Shown here: one piece after another, positions 1-9,007 of the stretch
Layout of the letters: each line of letters opens with the position of its first letter
Position numbering within the stretch: position 1 is the stretch's first letter
Origin: DAIODI01 sp046349255
GTDB taxonomy: Bacteria; Pseudomonadota; Alphaproteobacteria; Rhizobiales; Aestuariivirgaceae
Length of the DNA stretch: 64,000 nt
Direction: 5' to 3'
Assembly (NCBI GenBank): GCA_046349255.1
Contig: JAXMCR010000003.1
Span: forward strand, 434,001 to 498,000
Notes under the pieces: generated by a model
What the model saw: only the letters and a program-made list of their open reading frames with translations
The model's database searches: none
Told to the model about the DNA's origin: nothing
Program-made: the position numbers and the translations under genes

Positions 1-2
1 CC

Positions 3-974
3 ATGCGCGCCATCCGCTTTCACACCGTCGGGGGACCGGAGGTCCTGAAGCTCGAGAACGTCGACGTGCCGGCGCCCGGTCCGGGTGAGATCCAGATCCG
101 GCAGAAGGCGATCGGCCTCAACTACATCGACACGTACCACCGGTCGGGCCTCTATCCCGTGCCGCTGCCGTCCGGCATCGGGCTCGAGGGGGCGGGCGAG
201 GTGGTGGCCGTCGGGCAGGGCGTCACCGCCTTCAAGGTCGGCGACCGCGCCGCCTACGGCGTCGGTCCGCTCGGCGGCTATGCGGAACTGCGCAACTTCC
301 CCGCCGGCCGGGCCGTGAAGATCCCGGACGGGATCACGGACGAGCAGGCCGCGGGCATGATGCTGAAGGGCATGACGGCCCGCTACCTGCTGCGCGCCAC
401 CTACGTCGTGAAGGCGGGCGAGACGATCCTGCTCCACGCGGCGGCTGGCGGCGTCGGCTTGATCCTCAGCCAGTGGGCGAAGGCTCTGGGCGCGACCGTC
501 ATCGGCACGGTGGGCTCGGAGGAGAAGGGCAAGCTCGCCCGCGCCAACGGCTGCGACCACATCATCCTCTACGGCACCGAGGACGTCGCCAAGCGCGTGC
601 GGGAGATCACCGGCGGCGCGGGCGTACCCGTGGTCTACGACGGCGTCGGCCAGGCGACACTGATGGCCTCGCTCGACAGCCTGAAGCCGCGCGGCCTGCT
701 CGTGAGCTACGGCAACGCCTCCGGCCCGGTGAAGGCGCTCGACCTCGGCCTCCTGTCGCAGAAGGGCTCGCTCTACGTCACGCGGCCGACGCTGATGGCC
801 TACGTCGCGAGCGACGCGGAGCTGCAGGAGACGGCGAAGGACCTGTTCGACGTCGTGAAGAGCGGCAAGGTGAAGATCGAGGTGAACCAGCGCTACCGGC
901 TGGAGGACGCCCAGAAGGCGCACCGCGACCTCGAATCTCGCGCGACGACAGGGTCGACGATCCTGATCCCCTGA
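3..974 (+). CDS. qorA: NADPH:quinone oxidoreductase (zinc-independent MDR family)
   Basis: A cytosolic medium-chain reductase that would reduce quinones, probably by single-electron transfer from NADPH. The 323-residue length and the N-terminus (MRAIRFHTVGGPEVL) match QorA, so the ATG at position 3 is probably the true start even though almost no upstream sequence is visible. The GroES-like domain occupies roughly residues 1-120. The nucleotide-binding fold carries the AAAGGVG motif near residues 146-152. The cysteine/histidine zinc ligands of alcohol dehydrogenases are not seen, which fits the zinc-free quinone reductase branch. It converges on the minus-strand protease gene, whose stop is 5 bp away, with no obvious terminator between them. 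The substrate is inferred from family only. Confidence 0.88.
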   Translation: MRAIRFHTVGGPEVLKLENVDVPAPGPGEIQIRQKAIGLNYIDTYHRSGLYPVPLPSGIGLEGAGEVVAVGQGVTAFKVGDRAAYGVGPLGGYAELRNFPAGRAVKIPDGITDEQAAGMMLKGMTARYLLRATYVVKAGETILLHAAAGGVGLILSQWAKALGATVIGTVGSEEKGKLARANGCDHIILYGTEDVAKRVREITGGAGVPVVYDGVGQATLMASLDSLKPRGLLVSYGNASGPVKALDLGLLSQKGSLYVTRPTLMAYVASDAELQETAKDLFDVVKSGKVKIEVNQRYRLEDAQKAHRDLESRATTGSTILIP

Positions 975-978
975 AGCG

Positions 979-1821
979 TCAGCCCTTCACGGCGATCGCC
1001 GCCGGGCACTGGCTCGAGTTCTGCTTCGACACCGCCTGCCAGCGCTCGGAGCACTGCGTGTTGGCGCAGACGAATTTCGCGAGCGCCGACAGCGGGATGG
1101 CATGCGCAAGGTTCAGCGGGCGGCCGTTGCCGTCGGATAGCGTCGAGACGACCATGCCGACGAGATCGCCGTTGGCGTCGAACACCGGTCCGCCGGATTC
1201 GCCCTTGCGGGTGTTCATCCGGAGCACCATCGCATCCGGGTAGCCGTACCCCTGGTAGCTCACCGCGCGGCCGAACGACATCGATTCGAGCTGCCCGATG
1301 CGCGCGGTATCGCCCTGCGCGTGCGGCCGCCCGAGCGAGAACAGGGGGTCGCCTGCCTTGAGGCAGGTGCTGGCGGCCGGCGTCACCGGCGAGCCCGTGA
1401 AGTTCGACAGCTTGACGAGGCTCATGTCGTTGTCGGGCTGGATCGCGACCACGCGGCCCTCGTAGATCCGCCCGTCAGAGGAGTGCGCCTCGACCTCGGT
1501 GCCGAGCTTCACGCCGACGTGCGCCGCGGTCAGCACGTGGCCGTTCCCGTCAATGACGAAGCCGCTGCCGGAGGTCAGCGCTTCCGGCATTTCACCGAAC
1601 GTGTCGCGCTGCTGCTTCTTGCCCTCGTGGACGATGAGATTGACGTAGGAGGGACTCGTGCGCGCGACGAGGCCGTTCATGCTGGAATTCAGCACCTGCG
1701 CCGCAGGCGTCGCGTCGGCCTCGACCGCAATCTCGCGCGGCGCCTCCACCTGGGCGCCGCCGCCCATCGAGGCGCAGCCCGCGAGCAGCAGCGCAAACAG
1801 CACCGGCAACGCCGTCCTCAC
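979..1821 (-). CDS. trypsin-like serine protease, predicted lipoprotein
   Basis: A 280-residue S1/DegP-like protease domain anchored by an N-terminal lipobox (LLAGC, lipidation Cys about residue 16). The chymotrypsin-fold triad is visible as His in VLTAAHV (about 101), Asp in DNDMSLVKL (about 132) and Ser in GESGGP (about 209). No PDZ domain follows, so it is not a full DegP. A GTG start at 1821 is chosen because it overlaps the TGA of the upstream sulfotransferase gene as GTGA and places the signal peptide at the N-terminus; a longer open frame to 1875 would bury the signal. It is the last gene of a four-gene minus-strand operon. It probably acts in the periplasm at the inner or outer membrane; its substrate is unknown. 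Confidence 0.82.
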   Translation of the reverse strand: MRTALPVLFALLLAGCASMGGGAQVEAPREIAVEADATPAAQVLNSSMNGLVARTSPSYVNLIVHEGKKQQRDTFGEMPEALTSGSGFVIDGNGHVLTAAHVGVKLGTEVEAHSSDGRIYEGRVVAIQPDNDMSLVKLSNFTGSPVTPAASTCLKAGDPLFSLGRPHAQGDTARIGQLESMSFGRAVSYQGYGYPDAMVLRMNTRKGESGGPVFDANGDLVGMVVSTLSDGNGRPLNLAHAIPLSALAKFVCANTQCSERWQAVSKQNSSQCPAAIAVKG

Positions 1822-3671
1822 TGCCCCTCCAGCGCCCGCGTGAACGGGCGTAGTTGCCGCTCGAATCGCTTCCACTTACCGACCGACCCCTTCGAAATCG
1901 GTTGCCGCACCTGCCAGACGCTTGCCGTTGCGACACCGCGTTTGACGTCTTGCGGCGTCAGACACCCCTCATGCCAACCGAGCCCGAGAAACGCAAGCAT
2001 GGCCCTGATGTGCGGCTCGGGATCGGCGACAAGGGCATCGTAATCGACCGTGTGGATGGAAAGGCCGACGTCTTGCCAGTGACGCATGATCCGCAGATGC
2101 TCGCGGTACATGTGCCCGCACGCTTCGAGATCGGTCGCGTACGGCAGGTTTGCACCGAAATTCTGCTCATAAAGTGACAGCGCGTTGTCGTGCGGGTCAC
2201 GCTTCACGTAAATCAGCTTGGCGTCGGGCAGGATCCACGAAATCAGCCCGAGGTTCATGTAGTTGCCGGGGAGCTTGTCGGTCGCATAGCGGCGGCCCGC
2301 GGCCTCGGCGAACATGGCGCGGCGGATCTTCTGGCCCGCGGCCTTGGCCCATTGCGGCGAAACCTCGGCGGCGCCGTAGGGATAGTTCGGAACCTCGCGG
2401 CGGAGGTCCAGGATGTCGCCGCGTTCATCGCCCGGCCACACGTCGGGGTGCGCAGCAAGGATCTGCTCAGTGAGGGTCGTGCCGGAGCGCGGCATGCCGA
2501 CCACGAACACGGGACCTGCGCCCGCGTCGCCTTCGCCGGCACGCCTGGCGAGGAAGTCGCGCGTGAATGTCGAGATCGAGCCGTCGACGAGGCGCTGCTC
2601 GTAGGCGAGGTCGAAAGGATGCGCCTCGCGCGCGAGCGTGTTCGCCTTGTCCAGCAGGGCGAACGATTCCTCGTCGGAAAGCGACTTCCGGGTGATCGCG
2701 TAGAGCGTGAAGTAGGCGGTGGACCGCTCTTCGGCGCTGCGACTTTCGTCCCCGGCAAACCGGCGGATCGCCCGTTCGGCCTCCGGCTCGAGGCGGTTCA
2801 TCTGCGAGAGCATGTACCAGGGATGCGAATGGGGTCCGTGCTGTTCGAGGCTCTTGCGCAGCATCGCTTCCGCAGCGTCGAAGTCGCCCGCATCCATGGT
2901 GAGCTTGGCCAGCACGTGCGACGCGCGCTCGTCCCGGCCGGCGTTGGCGGCGGATGCCGCCTCCGCGTACTGCCGCGCGCGGCGAAAGTCCTTCGCGGCA
3001 TAGAACAGCGCCGCGAGCCGCGAACGAAGCCCGTCGGGGATCTCTCCCTTCGCTTCCACCTCGTTGATCAGCGGAATGCCGTCGTCGGCAGCGCCTGCCG
3101 CCTCGAGCGCAAGCGCCAGCGCGAGCTTGGTATTCGATGCGGGGGCAAGTGCGAGGCTGCGCTGATAGAGCTGAATTGCCTCGCGCACCTGTTTCTGCTC
3201 GACCAGCGCCATCGCCAGGACGTTCAGGGCTTCGGAGTCGCGCGGCATCGCGGCCACGGCCTTGCGCAGCCAAGGCTCGGCCTCGGCGTGGCGCCCCAGC
3301 ACGAACAGCGCTTCGCCGAGGCCGTAGACCGCGTTCACGTATGTGGGGTCGAGCTCGACGGTGCGGCGATAGAGGCGGATCGCCTTCTCGCACTGGTTCT
3401 CGAGGCGCGCGAGCTGGCCGAGGTTGAAATGGACGTCGGCGTTGAGGGGCGCGAGTTTCAGAGCCTTCTCCAGATGGCGCGCTGAATCTGCATTGCGCCC
3501 AGCCTTCGCTTCAGTAACGCCGAGTTCGAGCAGCAGGTCTGCCCGCTTCGGCGCCGCCGCGACGGCCTCGCGGAAAAGCCGGATCGCCTCGTCCGCCCGG
3601 TTCGCCGCATCCGCCGCGCGCGCCCGTTGCGCGACGGCATCGGCTGAAACCTTCTGCGAAAGGAGCGCCAT
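1818..3671 (-). CDS. TPR-repeat sulfotransferase family protein (copy 2)
   Basis: 617 residues: an N-terminal array of tetratricopeptide repeats (about residues 10-330, e.g. LGQLARLENQCEKAIRLYRR) followed by a PAPS-dependent sulfotransferase domain. The 5'-phosphosulfate-binding loop GMPRSGTT lies near residues 388-396 and the 3'-phosphate segment contains KLIYVKRDP. Family members move sulfate from PAPS to hydroxyls of carbohydrates, lipids or tyrosines; which one applies here cannot be told. The ATG at 3671 overlaps the TGA of the preceding paralogue (ATGA), which fixes the start and implies translational coupling. The open frame continues upstream to 4577, but that part is antisense-like low-complexity RP/RA sequence inside the neighbouring gene. 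The C-terminus (VRQPISKGSVGKWKRFERQL) is typical of these proteins. Confidence 0.85.
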   Translation of the reverse strand: MALLSQKVSADAVAQRARAADAANRADEAIRLFREAVAAAPKRADLLLELGVTEAKAGRNADSARHLEKALKLAPLNADVHFNLGQLARLENQCEKAIRLYRRTVELDPTYVNAVYGLGEALFVLGRHAEAEPWLRKAVAAMPRDSEALNVLAMALVEQKQVREAIQLYQRSLALAPASNTKLALALALEAAGAADDGIPLINEVEAKGEIPDGLRSRLAALFYAAKDFRRARQYAEAASAANAGRDERASHVLAKLTMDAGDFDAAEAMLRKSLEQHGPHSHPWYMLSQMNRLEPEAERAIRRFAGDESRSAEERSTAYFTLYAITRKSLSDEESFALLDKANTLAREAHPFDLAYEQRLVDGSISTFTRDFLARRAGEGDAGAGPVFVVGMPRSGTTLTEQILAAHPDVWPGDERGDILDLRREVPNYPYGAAEVSPQWAKAAGQKIRRAMFAEAAGRRYATDKLPGNYMNLGLISWILPDAKLIYVKRDPHDNALSLYEQNFGANLPYATDLEACGHMYREHLRIMRHWQDVGLSIHTVDYDALVADPEPHIRAMLAFLGLGWHEGCLTPQDVKRGVATASVWQVRQPISKGSVGKWKRFERQLRPFTRALEGQ

Positions 3672-5428
3672 CAGGCGGTCCGCTCGTAGTCGGCGATGAG
3701 GTCCGCCATCAGCGCCGAAAGCGGCGCGAGCTGCGTCTCGTAGCGCCGCCATCGCTGGACGGACGACGCATGGATCGGCTGGCGCACCTGGCTCATGCTC
3801 GCGGTGCGGACCGTGCGCTGCGTCTCGTGCGGCTTGAGACAGGCGTCGTTCCAGTCGAGTCCCAGATGGGCGAGGATGCGGCGCACCTCCGGTTCGGGAT
3901 CGGCGACGAGGCGCTCGTAACGCACGGTGAGAACCTTGCCCGGGAACGCTGCCGACCATGCGGCGGTCGTGTCGCGCGCCAGCCGCGCCTGCGCGGCGAG
4001 CCGCTCGAACACATATGCATCGGGAAGTGCGTTGTCGGTAAACAGCTCCGTGTACGTCGACCACGCCGTGTCCATCGGGTGGCGGTCGCAATGGATGAAC
4101 CGCGCCTTCGGAAAGAGCAGCATCGCCGGGCCGAGCACCATCCACGTGGAGAGCGACTTGTCGACGAAGCGCTTCACGGAGTTCGCCTCCGGCGGCAGCG
4201 CCGCGAGGTAGGCCGCGGCCGCGCGACGCACCTCGTCGCGCGTCGGCGGATCGCTGAGGCCGGCGACGAGTGGCGGCAGCGCGGCGGTCTCGCCGAAGCC
4301 CACGGCGTCCGGATGGCTCGCGATGATCTGCTCGACGAGGCTCGTGCCCGACCGCGGCAGGCCGAACACGAACACCGGGGCCTCGCTGCGATGGCCCCAC
4401 GACTGGTGCGACGCGATGAACGCCGGCGAGTAGAGCTTTAGGCGCGCCGCAATGGCCGCGTTGGCAGCGTCGGAAGGGCGCTGCAGCGGCGCCATCAGCG
4501 CGTTCGCCTGCGTATACGCCTCGAATGCCTCGGCGTTGCGCCCGTCGCGCTCCAGCACGCGGGCGAGGGCGAACCACAGCGGCGCGGCGTAGAGCGACAG
4601 CGGCTTGCCCCCGGACGCATCGAGCGCGGCACGAATGGCCGCCTCGTTCGCATCAGCCGGAAAGTGGATCGCGAGCGACAGGTGTGCGTGGCCGTCCGTC
4701 CGATCGGCGGCGAGCGCGTCCTCGAGGTGCCGCCTCGCTGCGTCCCGATTGCCGCGGACGAGTTCCAGGGTGGAGAGCCGCACGTGGAGCGGCGCCTTCA
4801 CCGGCGAGACTGCGAGCGCCTTCTGAAACGCCGCGATCGCCTTCTCCTTGTCGCCTGCGAGGTCGTGGGCGCCGGCCGCGTCCACCCAGACGACCGGATC
4901 GTTGGAGGCCGCCGCCACGCGTTCGAGATGGCTTGCTGCTCGCGCGTGCTGGCGCAGCGTCAGCAGATGCCGCCCGATGGCATTGTGCACGCCGACGGAC
5001 TCGGGCGACAGCCGCACCGCCTCCTCCAGCAGGTCGAGCGCTTCGAGATTGCGCTTCATGTTGGCAAGGCACGACGCCCGCCGCACGAGGCTCGGCACGT
5101 GGCCGGGCACCCACGCGAGAATCTGCCCGTAGGCGCGCTCGGCTGCCGCGTAGCGGCGCTGGCGTTCGTCCAGGGACGCGGCGAAGAACAGGACGGCCGC
5201 GCTTTTCGGCTCGATCTCGCGCAGGCGCTTCACGAGGTTGATGGCGCCCGGAAGCTGGCCCTGGTCGCGCAGGCGCGCGGCATACTGGAGCCCCTGCGCC
5301 ACCTCCGTATGGACGGGCGGCGGCAGCTCATGCGTGCCCGCGGGCGGCGCGGCGTTGTCGTTGGCGGAGACGGCGGTCGTCACGGGGCCGGTTCTCGATC
5401 CTGTCGGTATGGAATGACCTTCTGGCAC
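3671..5428 (-). CDS. TPR-repeat sulfotransferase family protein (copy 1)
   Basis: 585 residues with the same plan as the next gene: TPR repeats over about residues 45-330 and a sulfotransferase domain with the PAPS loop GLPRSGTS near residues 353-361, FIHCDRHPMDT further on, and the C-terminal VRQPIHASSVQRWRRYE. It is a diverged tandem paralogue of the downstream gene. The predicted start is GTG at 5428, 12 bp after the SET-domain gene; no strong Shine-Dalgarno sequence is seen, and an internal GTG at 5383 is a possible alternative. No signal peptide or membrane helix is apparent, so sulfation probably occurs in the cytosol. The acceptor is unknown. Confidence 0.84.
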   Translation of the reverse strand: MPEGHSIPTGSRTGPVTTAVSANDNAAPPAGTHELPPPVHTEVAQGLQYAARLRDQGQLPGAINLVKRLREIEPKSAAVLFFAASLDERQRRYAAAERAYGQILAWVPGHVPSLVRRASCLANMKRNLEALDLLEEAVRLSPESVGVHNAIGRHLLTLRQHARAASHLERVAAASNDPVVWVDAAGAHDLAGDKEKAIAAFQKALAVSPVKAPLHVRLSTLELVRGNRDAARRHLEDALAADRTDGHAHLSLAIHFPADANEAAIRAALDASGGKPLSLYAAPLWFALARVLERDGRNAEAFEAYTQANALMAPLQRPSDAANAAIAARLKLYSPAFIASHQSWGHRSEAPVFVFGLPRSGTSLVEQIIASHPDAVGFGETAALPPLVAGLSDPPTRDEVRRAAAAYLAALPPEANSVKRFVDKSLSTWMVLGPAMLLFPKARFIHCDRHPMDTAWSTYTELFTDNALPDAYVFERLAAQARLARDTTAAWSAAFPGKVLTVRYERLVADPEPEVRRILAHLGLDWNDACLKPHETQRTVRTASMSQVRQPIHASSVQRWRRYETQLAPLSALMADLIADYERTA

Positions 5429-5440
5429 GGCGTGGAGGCG

Positions 5441-6460
5441 TTAGGCAATCTCTCGCGCCCCCACCGAATGGGAGAGCGCTTCGAGCTGTAGTCGAAGCAG
5501 GGTGCGGAATCTCTCCGTTGCCTCTCCCCCGCCTTCGGCAAGACGCAAAAGCTTGAGGAAAAACAGGCGGTTGATGTGGGCGATCCGCTCGAACAGGAGG
5601 ATCGGCTGGGCGATCTGCCCCTCCCGCGCCAGCGCGAGGAAGATGCTCTTGGGCGCCTCCGGTTCGAGGCGGTCGCCGAGCATCAGGTGCGTCAGCGTGA
5701 TATCGGCGCCTGAGCGGCGCACGTTCGGGAAGAGGAGGCCGGCGCGGGTGCGGCTTTGGCCGGGTTCGGCACCGACGGTGAGCGTGCCCTGCGGCGTGCG
5801 GACGGCGAGCGGGATCGAGAAGGCGTGTCGCTCCTCGCTGACGAACCCGTAGCGGATGAAGCGCTGCCAGGGGTCGAGCAAGTTATAGCAGACGAGCACC
5901 TCGCCTTCGGGAAACGTCCCCTCGATGGTGAGGCCGTCCGCGCCGAAGCCGTAGTTCTTCGCGCGCCAGTCGTGATTCACGAGGTCCATCATCGGCATGA
6001 AGACGGGGCGGCCGTTCCAGTCGATATGGCGCGCGTGGATGAAGCGCTGGAGGAGCGCCTGTTCGTCCTCAGGCTCGAACATCCAGCCGAGATGGGCTTC
6101 GCCCGTCAGCGTCTCGCGCAGCGGGGCCGGCAGGGCGTGGATCCATGCGCGTTCCTGTTGCGTCGCGGTTCGCCCCCCGGCCGACCAGCCGACAGTTCTC
6201 TGGTAGTCGGCGAAGAATCTTTGCAGCGGTTGGGGTAGGGCCGACTCCGGTCGCACCACCAGGTCACCGTCGCTGTCGAGCTCGGTCTCCGTGGTCGGAA
6301 CGAGCATCGGCGCGGGAACGAACAGCCGCACGGGTTGCTGAGAGTCCACGGGGACGAGCGCGCGGCCGTGCGAGCCGTCGCCCAGCGTGAGGTTGTGCGC
6401 GACGCCGCCCAGCGCCCGAAAGGCGCTGAGGAGGGCGGTCCACGAGTCGGGGGAGGTCAT
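5441..6460 (-). CDS. SET-domain protein, putative protein-lysine methyltransferase
   Basis: 339 residues. The segment MPMMDLVNHDW...GEVLVCYNLLDPWQRFIRYGFV has the arrangement seen in Rubisco LSMT/SETD3-type SET domains: the Asn-His pair that contacts the methyl donor, the G-E-x-x-x-x-Y strand, and the YGF motif. This predicts an AdoMet-dependent lysine methyltransferase, but divergence is high and no target is evident. The ATG at 6460 is preferred over an in-frame start at 6544, because the extension would run into the porin terminator. It is the first gene of the operon with the two TPR-sulfotransferases and the lipoprotein protease. Residues 270-330 after the SET core are helical and may be the substrate-binding lobe of the LSMT class. 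Assignment rests on motifs only. Confidence 0.6.
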   Translation of the reverse strand: MTSPDSWTALLSAFRALGGVAHNLTLGDGSHGRALVPVDSQQPVRLFVPAPMLVPTTETELDSDGDLVVRPESALPQPLQRFFADYQRTVGWSAGGRTATQQERAWIHALPAPLRETLTGEAHLGWMFEPEDEQALLQRFIHARHIDWNGRPVFMPMMDLVNHDWRAKNYGFGADGLTIEGTFPEGEVLVCYNLLDPWQRFIRYGFVSEERHAFSIPLAVRTPQGTLTVGAEPGQSRTRAGLLFPNVRRSGADITLTHLMLGDRLEPEAPKSIFLALAREGQIAQPILLFERIAHINRLFFLKLLRLAEGGGEATERFRTLLRLQLEALSHSVGAREIA

Positions 6461-6523
6461 GCGCCGAGTGTAGCGTCGCAGAGGCGGGTCGCGAACCCCG
6501 GTCGACGACTGCGGGCCGCAACG

Positions 6524-6550
6524 AAAAACGGCCCGTGTTTCCACGGGCCG
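6524..6550 (-). terminator. Rho-independent terminator after porin 1
   Basis: A perfect 9-bp stem (CGGCCCGTG at 6529-6537 paired with CACGGGCCG at 6542-6550) with a 4-nt loop. Read on the minus strand it is followed by five T residues (AAAAA at 6524-6528 on the plus strand). It lies 31 bp past the porin stop codon and fits as its terminator. Confidence 0.85.
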
Positions 6551-6581
6551 CTGAAGTTGAGTTGCAGGGTTTCAGGCGATC

Positions 6582-8117
6582 TCAGAAGAAGAACCAGGCG
6601 CCGAACTGCAGGCGAACGTCGTTCTCGGACTTGTTGCACCCGCTATAGGTGACGCTGGCTGACTCAGGGTCAGTGCCGTTAAGCGTTGAACCGACAGTGC
6701 ACTGGCCATTGTTGGCGTAGTTGATCTGGCCCCACATGGCTTCCCAACCGAGCTTCATCTGCTTGACCGGCTGCCACATGATGTTGGCATGCACGGTAAC
6801 GGCGTTGTCGATCCAGTTCGCTTCGCCGAGGCTGCCGAGGTAGTCTTCGTAGCCCGCGCCGACGTTGAAGGTGGTCGCTTCGTTGATGCCGAAGGACAGA
6901 CCACCCTGGATGGACCACGCTTCCATCAGGTCGCCGTTGGCGTCGACGATCTGGTTCTTGACATAAGTCTGGTTCAGTTCACGCACGACTTCGCCCTGGC
7001 CAAAGTTGCCGCCGAAGTTAGCGGTCGCAATGTCGGCGAGGTTGAAGGACGCACCCCCGTTGATCGCCCAGCCCAAACCGCCCGGATTGTAACCCGAAGT
7101 TGCAACTTGCGCGCAGTCCGCCGTGGTACCGTACACAGGCGACCCGTCGGCATTGTAACCTACAATGTCGGCCTCCTGACCACTACCGCAGGTGCCGACC
7201 ACGGCGTAATTCGTATTGCCGAGCGTCGCGTCGACATCGTAGTCAGCCACGACCGCAGTCGCCTGCAGCGTATGGCCCCCCGGGATGTTGTAGGTGATCG
7301 CACCGGCGAAGTTCGGAACCGCCGTCGAGGAGTCGAACGTCGGGTCTTCCATCGCGACCGCCCAAGTGAGCGGACCGTCGGTGTAGGTCAGGCGGACCTG
7401 CGGCGTACGCGAGCGGCCGAGCGGGCCGGCGTCGCCGTAGAAGTCGACCGTGTCGATGCCGACGATCGTCATCGTCTCGAGGTAGTCGGTCTGGCCGACG
7501 AGGAGCGTCCAGCCCGGCGCCATGTCCCATTCGCCGTAGGCCTGGCGGAGACGGAACAGGCCGTAGGTGTTGATCGGACCGGTGTCGAACGTGCCGAAGA
7601 AGTCACCCTCGATGCGGGTACGGATCTGGCCAACCGCCGTGTCGACCTTCGACTTGATGCCGAAGCGCGACTGCAGCGGGTGCAGGTTCACATACGCGTC
7701 GCCGCCCCCGTTCGGGATCGACTTCAGCGAGAACGAGTACTTGTTGGTCATGCCGTTGAGATCCCACAGCACGTCGCCCTTGACGTAGCCGTAGACGGTG
7801 ATCTCGGCGACCGGCGCCGGCATGTCGGCCGTCGGCGTGATCGCCACGGTGAAGCCAGTGTCGGGGTTGTTGCCGGACTTGTCCTTGATGTCCTGGCCCC
7901 AGTTGGCGAGCGAGCCCTGGCCGCGCTCCCAGCTGATCGAGCCCATGCCGTTGGCGGGCGCGGCCGCCTGCTGGGTCTGCATCGTGTTGACCTGGGTCTG
8001 CAGCTGGTTCAGCTGCGCCTTCAGGTCGCTGAGCTCGTCGGCCTGGGCGGCGGCGGACATCACTGTCAGCGCAGCGCCACCCAGAAGCGCCCGGCGGAGC
8101 CACTTCGTGTTGGTCAT
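6582..8117 (-). CDS. outer-membrane porin (paralogue 1)
   Basis: 511 residues with a signal peptide (MTNTKWLRRALLGGAALTV...AQA), a short N-terminal coiled coil (DELSDLKAQLNQLQTQVNTM), an alternating beta-strand pattern and a C-terminal aromatic residue (GAWFFF), all as in alphaproteobacterial trimeric porins. It should form a general diffusion channel in the outer membrane. The ATG at 8117 is chosen because it opens the signal peptide and follows a GGAGAAA Shine-Dalgarno sequence; an in-frame upstream Met at 8138 lacks both. It is a close paralogue of the gene at 9607-11151. The two share the first residues, the leader sequence upstream, and most strands; they differ mainly in surface-loop segments around residues 280-330 and near the C-terminus. 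Confidence 0.9.
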   Translation of the reverse strand: MTNTKWLRRALLGGAALTVMSAAAQADELSDLKAQLNQLQTQVNTMQTQQAAAPANGMGSISWERGQGSLANWGQDIKDKSGNNPDTGFTVAITPTADMPAPVAEITVYGYVKGDVLWDLNGMTNKYSFSLKSIPNGGGDAYVNLHPLQSRFGIKSKVDTAVGQIRTRIEGDFFGTFDTGPINTYGLFRLRQAYGEWDMAPGWTLLVGQTDYLETMTIVGIDTVDFYGDAGPLGRSRTPQVRLTYTDGPLTWAVAMEDPTFDSSTAVPNFAGAITYNIPGGHTLQATAVVADYDVDATLGNTNYAVVGTCGSGQEADIVGYNADGSPVYGTTADCAQVATSGYNPGGLGWAINGGASFNLADIATANFGGNFGQGEVVRELNQTYVKNQIVDANGDLMEAWSIQGGLSFGINEATTFNVGAGYEDYLGSLGEANWIDNAVTVHANIMWQPVKQMKLGWEAMWGQINYANNGQCTVGSTLNGTDPESASVTYSGCNKSENDVRLQFGAWFFF

Positions 8118-8178
8118 CTGGTTTCTCCCACATTCCATTGCTATGAAGCCCCCTCAATCCCCCTGCAACCGGCGACGG
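8118..8178 (-). promoter_or_regulatory. conserved porin mRNA leader (copy 1)
   Basis: Upstream of porin 1 the minus strand reads CCGG-TTGCAGGGGG, a G-rich stretch, then TGTGGGAGAAAC before the ATG. The same ordered blocks occur upstream of porin 2 (11152-11207), although the sequence between them has diverged. Conservation outside coding sequence suggests a shared 5' UTR control element or recent duplication. Confidence 0.4.
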
Positions 8179-8353
8179 AGAGAGGCGCAGCATTACCCGC
8201 GCTGGATGAATCTATGCGGGCAGGCACCCGCCATGGTCAATTCGCAACCGTATCTGCAATCTGGAATTTCACGCGCTGTGCCAGAAATGCAACATGTAAT
8301 GCAACCTGAGGAAAGACGTTGCCATTGCCGGGGTTCGTAAACAAGATGGCGGC

Positions 8354-9007
8354 ATGCGTTGCATCGCCAGATTGTGGATTTCTGCGGCGTTCTCCACCTG
8401 CCTCGTGGCGGGCATCCCGATGCTGGCTTTGGCCCAGACCGACGTGTTGGCGACTTGTCGGGTCGAAGGCGAGGGTCAGCTCGCCGCCTGCACCGCGGTC
8501 CTGGCCCAGCCGAGCCTCGATCCGAAAGACCGCGTTGAGGCGCTGCTCTTCCACGCCGAGGCGATTCGGCGGACCGGCGACAAGCTGGCGACGCTGAAGG
8601 ACCTCGAGGCGGCGAAGGCGCTCGCCCCGACCGACGCCAACGTGCTCATCCACTTCGCCAAGTACCACTACGACAATCGCGAACTCGACATTTCCGAAAG
8701 CTATATCCGGCAGGCTGCCGAAGTCGCTCCGAACAATCCGGTGCCGCAGAATGTCTGGGGCAAGATTTACATGATGCGCGACGACTTCCCCCACGCGATC
8801 GAGAAGTTCAAGGCGGCCATCGCCCTCGATCCGAACCATGCGAACTCGCATTGGAATCTCGGCAACGCCTATTACAAGACCGGCAGGTTTGCCGAGGCGT
8901 TGAAGGAGTACGAGACCTGCGACGGCCTCTATCCGGCCGGGCGGATGAAGACGAATGCACAGATGATGATTGTCGACGTTCGCCAGAAGCTCGGCCTCGC
9001 CCAGTGA
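8354..9007 (+). CDS. periplasmic tetratricopeptide-repeat protein
   Basis: 217 residues beginning with a Sec signal peptide (SAAFSTCLVAGIPMLALAQ) and followed by at least four TPR units over about residues 50-210 (e.g. NSHWNLGNAYYKTGRFAEALKEYE). TPR proteins act as protein-interaction scaffolds; no catalytic domain is present. The gene is divergent from porin 1 and its last codon overlaps the GTG start of the methyltransferase gene, so the two are a transcriptional unit. Position between two porins suggests, but does not prove, a role in envelope biology. Confidence 0.78.
   Translation: MRCIARLWISAAFSTCLVAGIPMLALAQTDVLATCRVEGEGQLAACTAVLAQPSLDPKDRVEALLFHAEAIRRTGDKLATLKDLEAAKALAPTDANVLIHFAKYHYDNRELDISESYIRQAAEVAPNNPVPQNVWGKIYMMRDDFPHAIEKFKAAIALDPNHANSHWNLGNAYYKTGRFAEALKEYETCDGLYPAGRMKTNAQMMIVDVRQKLGLAQ

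Noticed and set aside
3672..4577. N-terminal extension of the second TPR-sulfotransferase
   Set aside because: Lies inside the preceding gene in another frame and reads as Arg/Ala/Gly-rich; the ATGA overlap at 3671 gives the natural start.
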